In this document: in pieces, positions 7,643 to 17,066 of the stretch
Numbering within the stretch: the stretch's first letter is position 1
Layout of the letters: every line of letters starts with the position of its first letter
From: a virus
IMG/VR virus record: IMGVR_UViG_3300006803_000043
Span: 1-34,110 of that record
Length of the DNA: 34,110 nucleotides
Direction: 5' to 3' (one strand)
Translations under genes and position numbers: made by a program
The notes under the pieces: generated by a model
The model's input: the letters and a program-made list of their open reading frames with translations, nothing else
The model's database searches: none
What the model was told of the DNA's origin: nothing

Positions 7643-9952
7643 ATGGCAAAAGTAATAACAGAAAATTTTAGGATTGAGAACACGAACGAGCTGTTTACTT
7701 CGTTCAAGAATCTCAATGCTTCTTTGGGAGAAAACTTCACCACGCTCTTGGGCAGCTACAATACCTCAGCTAGCCTAGGATTAGGTGCTGATGATACGAC
7801 TGCGATCAGAGGATTCGTTGACGACCAGTTAAATGCTCTTAGACCAGAAGCAAACTATTACATAATGGCATCGTCAATTGATAAGACAGCCGGCATAGTC
7901 AATACGCAAAAAGAGAAGCGAGACTTTCAGAGACGGGTGGTGTTTGGAAATAAAGTCGATGTCGCAGACGTTAGATATATGTTCTACGAGAATAGCTGGA
8001 CGACAGGTACCATATACGACGATTATGATGATGTGCAAGATATCGCAGTCGCCAATAGTATAGTGACTGTAAAGGACGATCAAGGAAATTATTATATCTA
8101 TAAGTGTTTAGATAATAATAACGGCACTGCATCAACCGTTCAGCCTACATTCTCTAATATAGATTTAACAACATATATCTCTATCACTAGCAGTGACGGA
8201 TACGTATGGAAATATCTTTTCACTGTATCTGACTCTGATGCATTGGTATACAAGACTGTTGATAGTTTACCTTTGCCTTATCCAGATTATGGAAACACTG
8301 ACGTTATCTCTTCTGCTAAAGAAGAAATCTCTCAGATAATAGTAGAGCAAACTCCATCTGCACAATTTAACCAGTTCTTATTTGGACAAGCAACGGGTGC
8401 GGAAAATGGATCAGATGTAACTCTGGTATCAGAGGTTGCAAGAACTGATGGTAGATTTAAAGATGTCGTCGTTAGTATAACTCCTAAAACTGGTCGAATT
8501 CTAGCTCAGGCTAGTAATGCGTATAAGGGAATGTATTTAAGGTCTTCTAACGGAAAATTATATGATGTGGTCACATCAAGTACTCCGTCAGCCGATACGA
8601 TAAGTGTTGCATTAGAGACTACAGACACAATTCAGGGCGCAGGAGCTACAGGCAAACAGTGTCAGCTAGTTATCAAAATAAACGTTAGCAATAGCGATCT
8701 TTCAGGAACTCCTTGTTTGGCATACGGAATCATAGATGCGTTAGGTACATTATCTAAGGTAGCATTCGCTGAAAGAGGATCAAACTATAAATTCGCTAGT
8801 GCCGAGGTGATTTATCCTGAAATCATAACTGTTCCTGGACTCACTGCTCTAAGGGCAGTAGTGTCGCCTACTGGCGGCCATGGATTTAATCCCATATCAG
8901 AAATGGCCATGAGTAGACTTGCTATACTCACAGACTTTAACGGTGAGTCTACTACAGTGCCAGATTCTAACTATTACACTAAGGTTGGACTTATAAAAAA
9001 TCCTACATTTATAAACAGCTCCACTCCTACTTCTTTTGATAATAGAGCATCGTTAACGTTCGTAGGGCTATCAAAGGCTACCAGCTATCCTGTAAATCAC
9101 TTTGTCACACAACACATTCAGCCTGTAGACGTTAGGGATTTACAAGACTCAGAAGAGTATATCATAACCGATCTTGGCGTAAACTCTGCCGACGGAGTTC
9201 TTCCTACAACATTGGCTATGACACTAGCCGACTGGACAGCATTAGGATGGACTACTGGATATTCTGGAGACTCTGTGCCATCACTTGGAAGTAAGTTCAC
9301 TTCAAGTGGGACTTCTGCATGGAAAGCATCAAATGTTACCAAACGAGGCAAGGTATCCAAGGCTATATCAACTCTCACCGGTGCTTCAGGAGAAGAGACT
9401 GTTGTCGCCAGAATACACGAATCCCTCTTAGGAGGAGGAACGTTAAATAGTGTCGCTATTAGTGGTACCTCTGGACAATTTACTTGTGCGGCCGCGACAC
9501 TTAAGGTAGGAGATAGAGTTCTTGTTGACGGTACGTTCACTGGCACAGGATCGATCACGGGACACACGTCAGGCACTAGATATCTAGTGAGTGCTGTTAC
9601 AGGCACCTCACCTAGCGTAACGGGCTTTACTGTAACAGCAACAGGTGGTGGCGCAATAGTGACTGTAGAGGGCAACACAGTTGGCGCAACATTTACCTCT
9701 GAGAGCGACACTGTAGTTAGGTTAGTTGACTATAAGGGTAACTTCAAGAGCAAGCTACATATTGGACCTATACAGATTAGGTCCACACTTACAGCAGCCA
9801 ATGTCAGTACGGATAGTATAAATACAACTGACACCATAACTTATGGATCATATAACGAATTTAGTGGAGAGCTTCTTCACTTCATGGACTTTGATCCTAT
9901 AGAAAGAACTGCGACTCGTAAAGAGAAGATAAAGTTCATATTTGACTTTTAA
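7643..9952 (+). CDS. 8: gp8-like baseplate wedge subunit, enlarged
   Basis: A 769-residue protein, more than twice the length of T4 gp8 (334). The gp8 identity comes from several short matches in the right order: WTTGTIYDDYDD (119-130), NYYIYKCLDNNNG (149-161), DGYVWKYLFTV (185-195) and a C-terminal block LLHFMDFDPI...EKIKFIFDF that lines up with the end of T4 gp8. gp8 dimerises on the wedge arm and helps hold the tail-fibre network. The extra length includes a GSNYKFASAEVIYP segment, a Y.I..LG...W module (about residues 500-572) and an ISGTSGQF module (about 600-686), both placed shortly before the conserved C-terminus. The start follows the YHYH stop by 13 bases with a modest AAGAG site. 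The last 140 bases contain a perfect late promoter box. Confidence 0.93.
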   Translation: MAKVITENFRIENTNELFTSFKNLNASLGENFTTLLGSYNTSASLGLGADDTTAIRGFVDDQLNALRPEANYYIMASSIDKTAGIVNTQKEKRDFQRRVVFGNKVDVADVRYMFYENSWTTGTIYDDYDDVQDIAVANSIVTVKDDQGNYYIYKCLDNNNGTASTVQPTFSNIDLTTYISITSSDGYVWKYLFTVSDSDALVYKTVDSLPLPYPDYGNTDVISSAKEEISQIIVEQTPSAQFNQFLFGQATGAENGSDVTLVSEVARTDGRFKDVVVSITPKTGRILAQASNAYKGMYLRSSNGKLYDVVTSSTPSADTISVALETTDTIQGAGATGKQCQLVIKINVSNSDLSGTPCLAYGIIDALGTLSKVAFAERGSNYKFASAEVIYPEIITVPGLTALRAVVSPTGGHGFNPISEMAMSRLAILTDFNGESTTVPDSNYYTKVGLIKNPTFINSSTPTSFDNRASLTFVGLSKATSYPVNHFVTQHIQPVDVRDLQDSEEYIITDLGVNSADGVLPTTLAMTLADWTALGWTTGYSGDSVPSLGSKFTSSGTSAWKASNVTKRGKVSKAISTLTGASGEETVVARIHESLLGGGTLNSVAISGTSGQFTCAAATLKVGDRVLVDGTFTGTGSITGHTSGTRYLVSAVTGTSPSVTGFTVTATGGGAIVTVEGNTVGATFTSESDTVVRLVDYKGNFKSKLHIGPIQIRSTLTAANVSTDSINTTDTITYGSYNEFSGELLHFMDFDPIERTATRKEKIKFIFDF
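9136..9362 (+). repeat. Y.I..LG...W module, copy 1 (in gp8)
   Basis: The encoded segment contains EEYIITDLG, later ADWTALGW, then SLGSKFTSSG and a closing RGKV. It is a divergent copy of a module seen again in three other genes of the window (14511-14665, 19321-19502, 29998-30171). This copy is longer between the LG and W landmarks. Edges are approximate. Confidence 0.6.
9442..9699 (+). repeat. ISGTSGQF module, copy C (in gp8)
   Basis: The encoded segment contains AISGTSGQFTC, LKVGDRVLVDGTF, TRYLVSAVTGTS and VTGFTV. It shares 28 identical bases with copy A and is close to copy B along most of its length. It sits about 24 residues before the start of the final conserved gp8 region. Confidence 0.88.
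9817..9824 (+). promoter_or_regulatory. Possible intragenic late promoter (TATAAATA)
   Basis: A perfect TATAAATA lies inside the gp8 reading frame (reading through as S-I-N-T), 143 bases before the start of the 5.5-kb DUF4815 gene. Position and exact match fit an extra late promoter boosting the downstream genes. A chance match in AT-leaning DNA is also possible. Confidence 0.4.
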
Positions 9953-9966
9953 GGAAAGAGTAATCC

Positions 9967-12900
9967 ATGGGCATCAATACAGATTTAAAGGTTTCTCCAT
10001 ACTACGACGATTTTGACGAGACTAAGCAATTCAATAGAGTATTGTTTAAACCGGCAAAAGCGGTACAGGCTAGAGAGCTAACTCAACTTCAGACTATTCT
10101 TCAGAAGCAGGTCGAGAGGTTTGGATCAAATATCTATAAAGAAGGAACCATCATTAGCGGCATTAACTTAACTGCTCGTGATGATTTGAATTATATCAAG
10201 CTAAATGATCAGGCTGGCTTTTCAGATCCCACTCTGTTTGACGAGATAATAAACAACGAGACTGGCGTTAAGACCACTTTCACTGTTACTGGACAGACCT
10301 CTGGAATACAAGCCGAGATAGTTAAGGGTCAGAATGGCTTCCAAACTCAAGATCCAAATCTGAAGACTTTCTTTATAAACTATAGAAACACTGCACTGGA
10401 TTCTACGACCGCCGGTGATGTGAAAGAGTTTATACAAGGCGAAATTCTAGACATTAAAAACTCTAGTGGAGAAACTGTACAGAGTGTTACTGTTAATACA
10501 GGCGCAGGACATGCAGGCAAATCTTTTGGCATATCATGTGAAGAAGGCGTAATATATCAAAAAGGTCACTTCATATTTGTAGACAACCAGTTTATAGTTG
10601 TATCGAAGTACACTAATACGCCTGGAACAAGTTCAGTCGGTTTCACTGTAAGCGAAAATCTAATCAACTCTAGTGCAGATACTAGCCTATTAGACAATGC
10701 TTCAGGATTTAACAACGAGAATGCTCCAGGTGCAGACAGACTTCAACTAGTGCCGACATTGGTATCTTATCCAACAGCGTCAGAGCCTACAGAATTCTTC
10801 GCTCTTATTCGATATGTAGATGGTAAGCCAACTAGAATACGAAGCACAACAGAATTCAATTCTATCACGACAGAATTGGCAAGAAGAACTTATGAAGAAT
10901 CTGGCAACTATGTTACAAATGGACTAGACACGTCTCTAGAACAGATTGGATCTACATCGTATGCTGTAGTTTCTCCAGGTAAAGCCTACGTATTCGGAAG
11001 AGAGATAGGTAATGTTTCTTCTAAAAAGCTTGCTATTTCTCCAACAACAACAACACAGACTAAAACAAATCAGTACACTGGCATAGGATATGGTCAATAT
11101 TTAGAGTTCGATTCATCTGATGCTCAAGTATTGCATAATTTCAATCTTGACGGAACTAGGTATAGACTGATAGATGGTAGTGGTACGATTGCGACTTGCT
11201 CAGTATCTAACGTCACGCCAGGTAACGTATATGGCGTGGCCGATATTTACGCTAAAGGTCGAATATATATTTACGGCGTAGTAACCGTTGCAGGTAAGGA
11301 GAATCTTCTTCCTACACAGATAGGACAACTGGGGTCTGACGCTGGTCTCACGACTGTAATCGCTACTGGCGGATTTAAGTTCTTTGATCCAAATAGAGCT
11401 AGAAGAATATTTGATGCTGGTAAATCTAGTATGACCAGCATCACTAATGTGAATTTGGTTGAAAGACGAACAATCACTTCAACTGCTACTAGTGATAGTA
11501 GCCATGATGTTGTCACTATAGCCGCAACTGCAAACGAATTTCCTCAGATAGATAATATATTTGCTATAGCATCTAACGCAATACTCAAGCCAGCCCTTGC
11601 GCCTACTATAGACGGCAATGGAACAGTGACTATCAAGTTCACCAATAACGCTTTAGACGACAACTCTATAATCTACTATGATGCCATAGTAACCAATACT
11701 ACACAAGATTCGTTAGCAGAGCAAGACGTGTTTGTTAAATCCACTCTAAATCAGGGCACAGGAATTGCGAATATTGGTCTACCTAATGCAATACAGTTAA
11801 TCTCTGTCACAGATAACACTGGTGGAGATGATCCTAAGGACGTTACAGGTAAGTTTAGATTAGTAAATAATCAAAAAGACACTTTCTACGATCTATCATA
11901 CATTAAGCTGAAGTCTGGAGAGAGCATATCTAGCACTAGATCAGCTCTAACTATAAATGTTAAGGTTCTTTCTAGAACAACACCAAGTGCTGGTGGATAT
12001 TTAACAGTAGACAGTTACGCTGGCGTTACCAGTAAGAATTTGGTTAGAAAGTTTACAGCTAAGGACGGTATAGATTATAGTCCGTTGAACTGCTATGACT
12101 TTAGACCATACGCAACACCTAAAGTAGGATATGCACAACAAGCAGGTGGTGCCGGATCAGCAACTACATTAGACGCAGTAACGTTTAGTAACGGTATAGC
12201 TATTGGAGTAGATAGCGTAATCTCTGCTACGCACGAGTACTACTTATCAAGAGTAGATCGAATCATTGTTGATGAATATTCGAACATAAGCATCTTGAAA
12301 GGAACAGAGAGTGAAAATCCTAGCGCACCAAACACTGACGATAAGTTTGCATTAACTACTATCTTTGTTCCTGGTAACGTAACTAGAATTACTGGCGAAG
12401 ATAGAATACAGATTAAGGATATCTCTGTAAACAATTATACTATGAAAGATATCGGTAAACTTGAACAAAAAGTTGACAGCATGGTAAATTTGGTCAGCTT
12501 AAGTTTACTTGAGCAAGACACTAAAAGTCTTCTGATCAAAGGTGCTGATGGCACCGACAGGTTCAAGAACGGAATCTTAGCAGACTCCTTTAATGATTTA
12601 TTACTCGGCGAAGTTATTGATCCTGAGTTTAAAGCTTCGCTAGATAAGTCTAGAACAATCGTAAGTCCTGCAGTGAAGCAGTTCCCAATCGATTTGACGT
12701 ATCTATCTGGCAGCACAGCAAATCAGTGGAAAAACGTAGCCACTATAGCAGTGAGTAGTGCCGATGGCGTATCAGTAATCAGTCAACCATATGCGACAAG
12801 CTTCAGAAACTGTGTTTCTAACTTCTACAATTATGCTGGCAAAGCATTCATTTCACCCCCATTTGATTCTGGCTATGATGTGATTCAGAATCCAGCTATA

Positions 12901-15426
12901 GATTTTGAAATCGATATAGCTGGTCCTATACTGGATCTAGTTGACAATCTTCAAGAAATTATGCCATTAACAAAAGAAGATGTTGAGGTATTAGATAGTC
13001 GAAACTTTACTGAAAATCGCCGACGATTTAATGAGCAAAATCAGCGAGTAACAACATCTACTTTGACCAGTAGCACTAATAGCTTTACCACTGGTGTTGG
13101 TAACTTCGTGACAGATATAAACATGAAGCCTTATGTCAGATCCAAAGAAGTTAAAATATTCATAGGTGGATTAAGACCTAGCACACGACACTACTTCTAC
13201 TTTCAGCAAATAGACATAGCGTCTCATGTATACCCTGGTATGATATCATCGACTAGCGATGACGTTAACGATGTACAGATTAATGGTGTAAAAGGAGCTG
13301 CGGTTAGAACTGACGCTAATGGAACATTGACAGCGGTTTTCAAAATACCAGAAGGCACATTCTTTGTCGGAGAAAACATATTAGAGGTTTCGGATGTTGA
13401 TACATACACTTCTATAGGCTCTGCTAAGACTTCATATGCTCGTGCATCTTATAGAGCATACAACTTTAATGTCAATAAATCTGCTCTTAATGTGAATACC
13501 AGAACTGTAGATTTTGACACAGACATTGATATCACTGAAAGACTTGTACGAAGAAGAATAGCTGGCGATCCTATAGCCCAGACATTTAAGGTACAATCTT
13601 CAACTACAAACGACTCTAATATCGCTTTGATAAAAGAGGTAGATGTTTTCTTTAAGTCTAAGAGCTTGACCACTGGCATTACTCTAGAGATACGTGAAGT
13701 GTCAAATGGATATCCTTCTGCTAATGTTGTGGCTTTCGGAAGAAAGCATCTTCGTAGTGCAGACGTATTCGTTTCAGATACTGCTGCTACAAAGACCACG
13801 TTCACATTCGAAGATCCCGTAAGACTGAATGTAGAATCTGAGTACTGCTTCGTATTGTTACCTGATGCAAACTCTCCAGACTACCTAATATGGACGAGTA
13901 AAGTTGGTGGAACGGATGTTACATTAAATCAGGCTGTGACTAGTGATTGGGGCGATGGAGTTCTATTCACTTCTACTAATGATAGTGCATGGAAATCTTA
14001 TCAAGACGAAGATATCAAGTTTGACTTAAAGAGACACAATTTTCAAGACTCGACTCTAGTGACTAATCCTGTTACAGAAGAGTTTATAAATCTTGTTCCT
14101 AATAGTCCTGAGTTCTTGACAGTCAGAGATACAACTGGCCAGTTCGAGAATGATGAGCTTGCCTATGTAGTTAAGTCAACGGCATACAGCGGCTCAATAT
14201 CTGGTACCACTAAACAGACTCTCACGATCACAGGAAGTACAGCGTTCACGTCTACTGATTATGTCTATATTGAATCGGGCACGAATAAGCTTCTATCTAA
14301 GATCACTGGAATAACTACTGGATCTAACACAGTGATAACTCTAGAGACTCCATATAGCGGTACAGGAACAACTGGCACAGCGTACATATGCTCTGCGGGT
14401 AGAGTGTCACACTACAATAAGAATCGACCTACAAGTCTATTCTTAAACGCAAGTTCTGCTAGACAGTCTAACTATTTCAACGACAATGCTCCTGTAGCTA
14501 TAACGACCGTGTCTATTGGAAATACATACACAATCGTGAGCGTAGGATCAGACTCTAGCGTATGGAACGGCATAGGAGCAGGATCTACTCCGACAGTAGG
14601 ACAAACCTTCGTAGCGACAGGTTCTGGAACAGGACTCGCGGGTGGTGGTACAGTTAGAAATAATAATCAGAAGATTATAGGATACAATACTGGTGCATTT
14701 TCGTACATATCAACAGTAGACGATGAGAATATTTCTTATTTTCAGCCTCAGATATATACAAGTAACTCTAATGTAACATCGACTGAATTAACATTGATGA
14801 ACGGCGCTAGTATCGATAGACCAGTAGCGGCAAACGCCAATACGTATACTATAAACTCTGCAAGATCAATTAAGAGTGCTTCTAATAGAGCAGTAACAGA
14901 CGCGGCTGAAGACTTTATAATTAAGGTATCTATGGGCAATAGTGGATACACTGCGGCATCACCGATCATAGATTTTGATCTATCAATGCTTAATGTATAT
15001 AAGTATGACATAACAAATTCGGCAGCGACATCCTCGAATTGGATAACTAAAGAAGTTGTTCTTAAGGATGAACTATATGCGGATGATATGAAAGTGTTGT
15101 TGAGCGCATATAGACCTCCTGGCACTATAGTGGACGTGTATACTAGATATGTTTATCCGACTAATGTCGAGTCTCCTAGCGATTGGATTTTGCTGACAAA
15201 TAAAGATGCACATTTATATTCTAATGTAGCTAACACTCGTGACTATAGACAGTTTGAATATGACCTGAATAGTGTTGACTCGACTAACTATATGTCTTTT
15301 CAGTTGAAGCTAGTCATGAGACATATGACCTCAGGAGAATTATCAGCAGCTGGAACTCCCAACGTTACTCCAGACATTAATTTGTTTCCACATGTATACG
15401 ACTATAGAGCTATCGCACTAACATGA
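9967..15426 (+). CDS. Giant DUF4815-type baseplate/tail structural protein
   Basis: An 1819-residue protein, the longest in the window. The start carries the DUF4815 signature: SPYYDDFDETKQFNRVLF, then KAVQARELTQLQTILQKQVERFG and YKEGTIISGI (residues 10-65). The DUF4815 region probably covers about the first 900 residues; later parts are Thr/Ser/Gly-rich beta-type sequence, with a Y.I..LG...W module at about residues 1516-1566. In marine T4-like phages such a protein stands in the place of T4 gp9/gp10/gp11, so a peripheral baseplate or tail-pin role is inferred. The ribosome-binding site AAGGAAAGAG (9951-9960) overlaps the gp8 stop. The end overlaps the next start by four bases (ATGA). No enzyme motif or membrane segment is visible. 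Confidence 0.82.
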   Translation: MGINTDLKVSPYYDDFDETKQFNRVLFKPAKAVQARELTQLQTILQKQVERFGSNIYKEGTIISGINLTARDDLNYIKLNDQAGFSDPTLFDEIINNETGVKTTFTVTGQTSGIQAEIVKGQNGFQTQDPNLKTFFINYRNTALDSTTAGDVKEFIQGEILDIKNSSGETVQSVTVNTGAGHAGKSFGISCEEGVIYQKGHFIFVDNQFIVVSKYTNTPGTSSVGFTVSENLINSSADTSLLDNASGFNNENAPGADRLQLVPTLVSYPTASEPTEFFALIRYVDGKPTRIRSTTEFNSITTELARRTYEESGNYVTNGLDTSLEQIGSTSYAVVSPGKAYVFGREIGNVSSKKLAISPTTTTQTKTNQYTGIGYGQYLEFDSSDAQVLHNFNLDGTRYRLIDGSGTIATCSVSNVTPGNVYGVADIYAKGRIYIYGVVTVAGKENLLPTQIGQLGSDAGLTTVIATGGFKFFDPNRARRIFDAGKSSMTSITNVNLVERRTITSTATSDSSHDVVTIAATANEFPQIDNIFAIASNAILKPALAPTIDGNGTVTIKFTNNALDDNSIIYYDAIVTNTTQDSLAEQDVFVKSTLNQGTGIANIGLPNAIQLISVTDNTGGDDPKDVTGKFRLVNNQKDTFYDLSYIKLKSGESISSTRSALTINVKVLSRTTPSAGGYLTVDSYAGVTSKNLVRKFTAKDGIDYSPLNCYDFRPYATPKVGYAQQAGGAGSATTLDAVTFSNGIAIGVDSVISATHEYYLSRVDRIIVDEYSNISILKGTESENPSAPNTDDKFALTTIFVPGNVTRITGEDRIQIKDISVNNYTMKDIGKLEQKVDSMVNLVSLSLLEQDTKSLLIKGADGTDRFKNGILADSFNDLLLGEVIDPEFKASLDKSRTIVSPAVKQFPIDLTYLSGSTANQWKNVATIAVSSADGVSVISQPYATSFRNCVSNFYNYAGKAFISPPFDSGYDVIQNPAIDFEIDIAGPILDLVDNLQEIMPLTKEDVEVLDSRNFTENRRRFNEQNQRVTTSTLTSSTNSFTTGVGNFVTDINMKPYVRSKEVKIFIGGLRPSTRHYFYFQQIDIASHVYPGMISSTSDDVNDVQINGVKGAAVRTDANGTLTAVFKIPEGTFFVGENILEVSDVDTYTSIGSAKTSYARASYRAYNFNVNKSALNVNTRTVDFDTDIDITERLVRRRIAGDPIAQTFKVQSSTTNDSNIALIKEVDVFFKSKSLTTGITLEIREVSNGYPSANVVAFGRKHLRSADVFVSDTAATKTTFTFEDPVRLNVESEYCFVLLPDANSPDYLIWTSKVGGTDVTLNQAVTSDWGDGVLFTSTNDSAWKSYQDEDIKFDLKRHNFQDSTLVTNPVTEEFINLVPNSPEFLTVRDTTGQFENDELAYVVKSTAYSGSISGTTKQTLTITGSTAFTSTDYVYIESGTNKLLSKITGITTGSNTVITLETPYSGTGTTGTAYICSAGRVSHYNKNRPTSLFLNASSARQSNYFNDNAPVAITTVSIGNTYTIVSVGSDSSVWNGIGAGSTPTVGQTFVATGSGTGLAGGGTVRNNNQKIIGYNTGAFSYISTVDDENISYFQPQIYTSNSNVTSTELTLMNGASIDRPVAANANTYTINSARSIKSASNRAVTDAAEDFIIKVSMGNSGYTAASPIIDFDLSMLNVYKYDITNSAATSSNWITKEVVLKDELYADDMKVLLSAYRPPGTIVDVYTRYVYPTNVESPSDWILLTNKDAHLYSNVANTRDYRQFEYDLNSVDSTNYMSFQLKLVMRHMTSGELSAAGTPNVTPDINLFPHVYDYRAIALT
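14511..14665 (+). repeat. Y.I..LG...W module, copy 2 (in the DUF4815 gene)
   Basis: The encoded 50-residue segment contains GNTYTIVSVGSDSSVWNGIG, then VGQTFVATGSG and GGGTV. This is the most compact and typical copy of the module. Confidence 0.75.
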
Positions 15427-15611
15427 TAACTCAACAGGAATATACACGAGAGTCTAGCGGTGGATTAGTAAACACTGATGCCACTGCTTATAGGGAGGCA
15501 GTCGCTCAAAAATCGAAAGATAAATACATCAAAGGTCTAGAAGCTAGATTGTGTAAGCTAGAGACCGCAATGACACTTCTACAAAACACAGTTAACGAGA
15601 TGACGAAATGA
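15423..15611 (+). CDS. Small coiled-coil protein of unknown function
   Basis: A 62-residue protein. Residues 30-62 look like a coiled coil with regularly spaced hydrophobics (IKGLEARLCKLETAMTLLQ). The N-terminal half is polar (QQEYTRESSGG). It overlaps the DUF4815 gene by ATGA at 15423-15426 and the collar gene by ATGA at 15608-15611, so all three are probably translationally coupled. Despite its size I regard it as real: both overlaps are precise, the frame is fully open, and small proteins with a similar RESSGG...coiled-coil layout occur at this place in related phages as I recall them. A trimerising or assembly role for the adjacent fibre is a guess. Confidence 0.75.
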   Translation: MITQQEYTRESSGGLVNTDATAYREAVAQKSKDKYIKGLEARLCKLETAMTLLQNTVNEMTK

Positions 15612-17014
15612 GCACAAATAACATAGACGATATTGCTAACGGCACAACTTTCGGAGTTTGGAGAGATAGAACAAACGCATTAATCGACCATGCTAACAAA
15701 GGAGTCACACTGGGAGACAGTGAGACGAATGCGGGTAACATCAAGCTTAACGGAGACATAGTTCTAGAATCCGGTCATGAGATCACAGTCGATAATATTA
15801 CTGCTCAAGGCTCTACAATAACTCTTGATAAGAATCTTCTGCTAGATGACGGTAATATTAGAATAGACGGATCTGCTGCAACATCTCTAACATTCTCTCT
15901 AGCCGGTGTGACCAAGTGGACACAACAAACTAGCGCAGACCATGGATACTTTGAGATTCTTGGGGGAACTAGATCACTTAGAATAAATAATAGTGGAACG
16001 GATGTTGGCAAAATCACTGGCGCCAATTTAAAAATAGATGACGCTCTATTGCCAGACACCATCACCTCTAACCTTACTGGCAATGTCACGGGTAACTTGA
16101 CTGGCGATGTCACGGGTAACACATCAGGCTCTTCTGGATCATGCACAGGTAATGCAGCTACAGCCACAACACTAGCTACTAGCCGAACCATAGGCGGAGT
16201 AGCATTTAATGGTAGCGCGAGCATAAACTTACCGGGTGTTAACTCTACAGGTAACCAGAACACATCAGGCACGTCTAATGGTCTTACATCTGCCGCACTC
16301 AAAACTATATTAGAGTCCATTTATCCTGTAGGCGCTATTTACATAACTACGAAGGATGAGAATCCATACACAACCTTAAATGTTGGTACTAACTCCGCTA
16401 GTTGGAAAGCATTCGCACAAGGTAGAGCAATCGTAGGTGCAGACACTACGGGTATATCGATAACACAGGGCAGCCATGATGGCAGTGTTGCGACCTTTAC
16501 TGTAGACGTAACTGGTCTAGCAAATGGTAAGCATCCTATGTCTATTGGCGATAAGGTGACCATATCGGGAATAACCGGATGGCAATATTATGATCCTAAC
16601 TCCTCAAGTAGAACTATTACAGCTATAAGTAACGACACTATCACCTGTCCATTCTCTGAAGGTTCGGTGGAAACATATTCAGGATTCACAAATGCTGTTG
16701 CCATTCAGGAGCTATTTGCTGTAGGAGATAAGCGCGGGTACACCGGACACGAGTTAGCTCAAGATGAGATGAATCATAACCACAAATGGTATGATCATGG
16801 TCCAGGTAATAGTTGGAGCATCGACACAACAAACAATGCCGGTAGTAGTTCAAGTTATAATTCACAAGGAACATTGAGCGATATATCATCAGGAGAGCTT
16901 GAGTATGATTATCACACTCAAGAAAATAGACTTGCGAACTCGAATAATAGACCTGAAACTCACAACAACCTACAGCCATATATTGCGACTTACGTATGGA
17001 AAAGAGTTAGTTAA
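15608..17014 (+). CDS. Tail-collar (short tail fibre-like) protein
   Basis: A 468-residue fibre protein. The N-terminal 150 residues are a repetitive beta-rich shaft with low-complexity LTGNVTGNLTGDVTGN, followed by TLATSRTIGGVAFNGSASINLPGVN, a segment common before fibre heads. The head begins with the tail-collar motif SIYPVGAIYITT and AFAQGRAIVGAD and continues with KRGYTGHELAQDEMNHNHKW, ending in LQPYIATYVWKRVS, the usual terminus of T4 gp10/gp12-type collar heads. In T4 gp12 the HxH motif of this head binds a metal in the trimer; N-H-N-H is present here. Between the two halves of the head lies a 75-residue insert (about residues 294-370). It begins by overlapping the small coiled-coil gene through ATGA. 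Receptor binding or irreversible attachment is inferred. Confidence 0.88.
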   Translation: MSTNNIDDIANGTTFGVWRDRTNALIDHANKGVTLGDSETNAGNIKLNGDIVLESGHEITVDNITAQGSTITLDKNLLLDDGNIRIDGSAATSLTFSLAGVTKWTQQTSADHGYFEILGGTRSLRINNSGTDVGKITGANLKIDDALLPDTITSNLTGNVTGNLTGDVTGNTSGSSGSCTGNAATATTLATSRTIGGVAFNGSASINLPGVNSTGNQNTSGTSNGLTSAALKTILESIYPVGAIYITTKDENPYTTLNVGTNSASWKAFAQGRAIVGADTTGISITQGSHDGSVATFTVDVTGLANGKHPMSIGDKVTISGITGWQYYDPNSSSRTITAISNDTITCPFSEGSVETYSGFTNAVAIQELFAVGDKRGYTGHELAQDEMNHNHKWYDHGPGNSWSIDTTNNAGSSSSYNSQGTLSDISSGELEYDYHTQENRLANSNNRPETHNNLQPYIATYVWKRVS

Positions 17015-17025
17015 TCTACGCACAG

Positions 17026-17033
17026 TATAAATA
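17026..17033 (+). promoter_or_regulatory. T4-type late promoter (TATAAATA)
   Basis: An exact TATAAATA lies in the 52-base gap after the collar gene, one of only two gaps in the window longer than 20 bases. It is 33 bases before the next start codon, with ATAAAGG (17057-17063) as ribosome-binding site. It probably starts a separate late transcript for the adhesin-like genes. Confidence 0.85.
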
Positions 17034-17066
17034 AAAGAATACTTACCACTCTAGGGATAAAGGTAA

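Noticed and set aside
9484-9497. GGTACC and GCGGCCGC sites suggesting engineered cassettes around the modules
   Set aside because: The rare-cutter-like words fall within conserved codons of the module (GT and AAA codons) and occur in only some copies; natural sequence explains them.
9118-9711. 197-residue minus-strand open frame opposite gp8
   Set aside because: It is the antisense shadow of the gp8 module region; Pro/Val-rich translation is what the reverse of Thr/Gly/Ser codons gives, and there is no ribosome-binding context.
15608-17014. Diversity-generating retroelement target in the collar protein
   Set aside because: I see no reverse transcriptase, no template repeat and no A-rich variable repeat at the C-terminus; the end (LQPYIATYVWKRVS) is an ordinary collar terminus.
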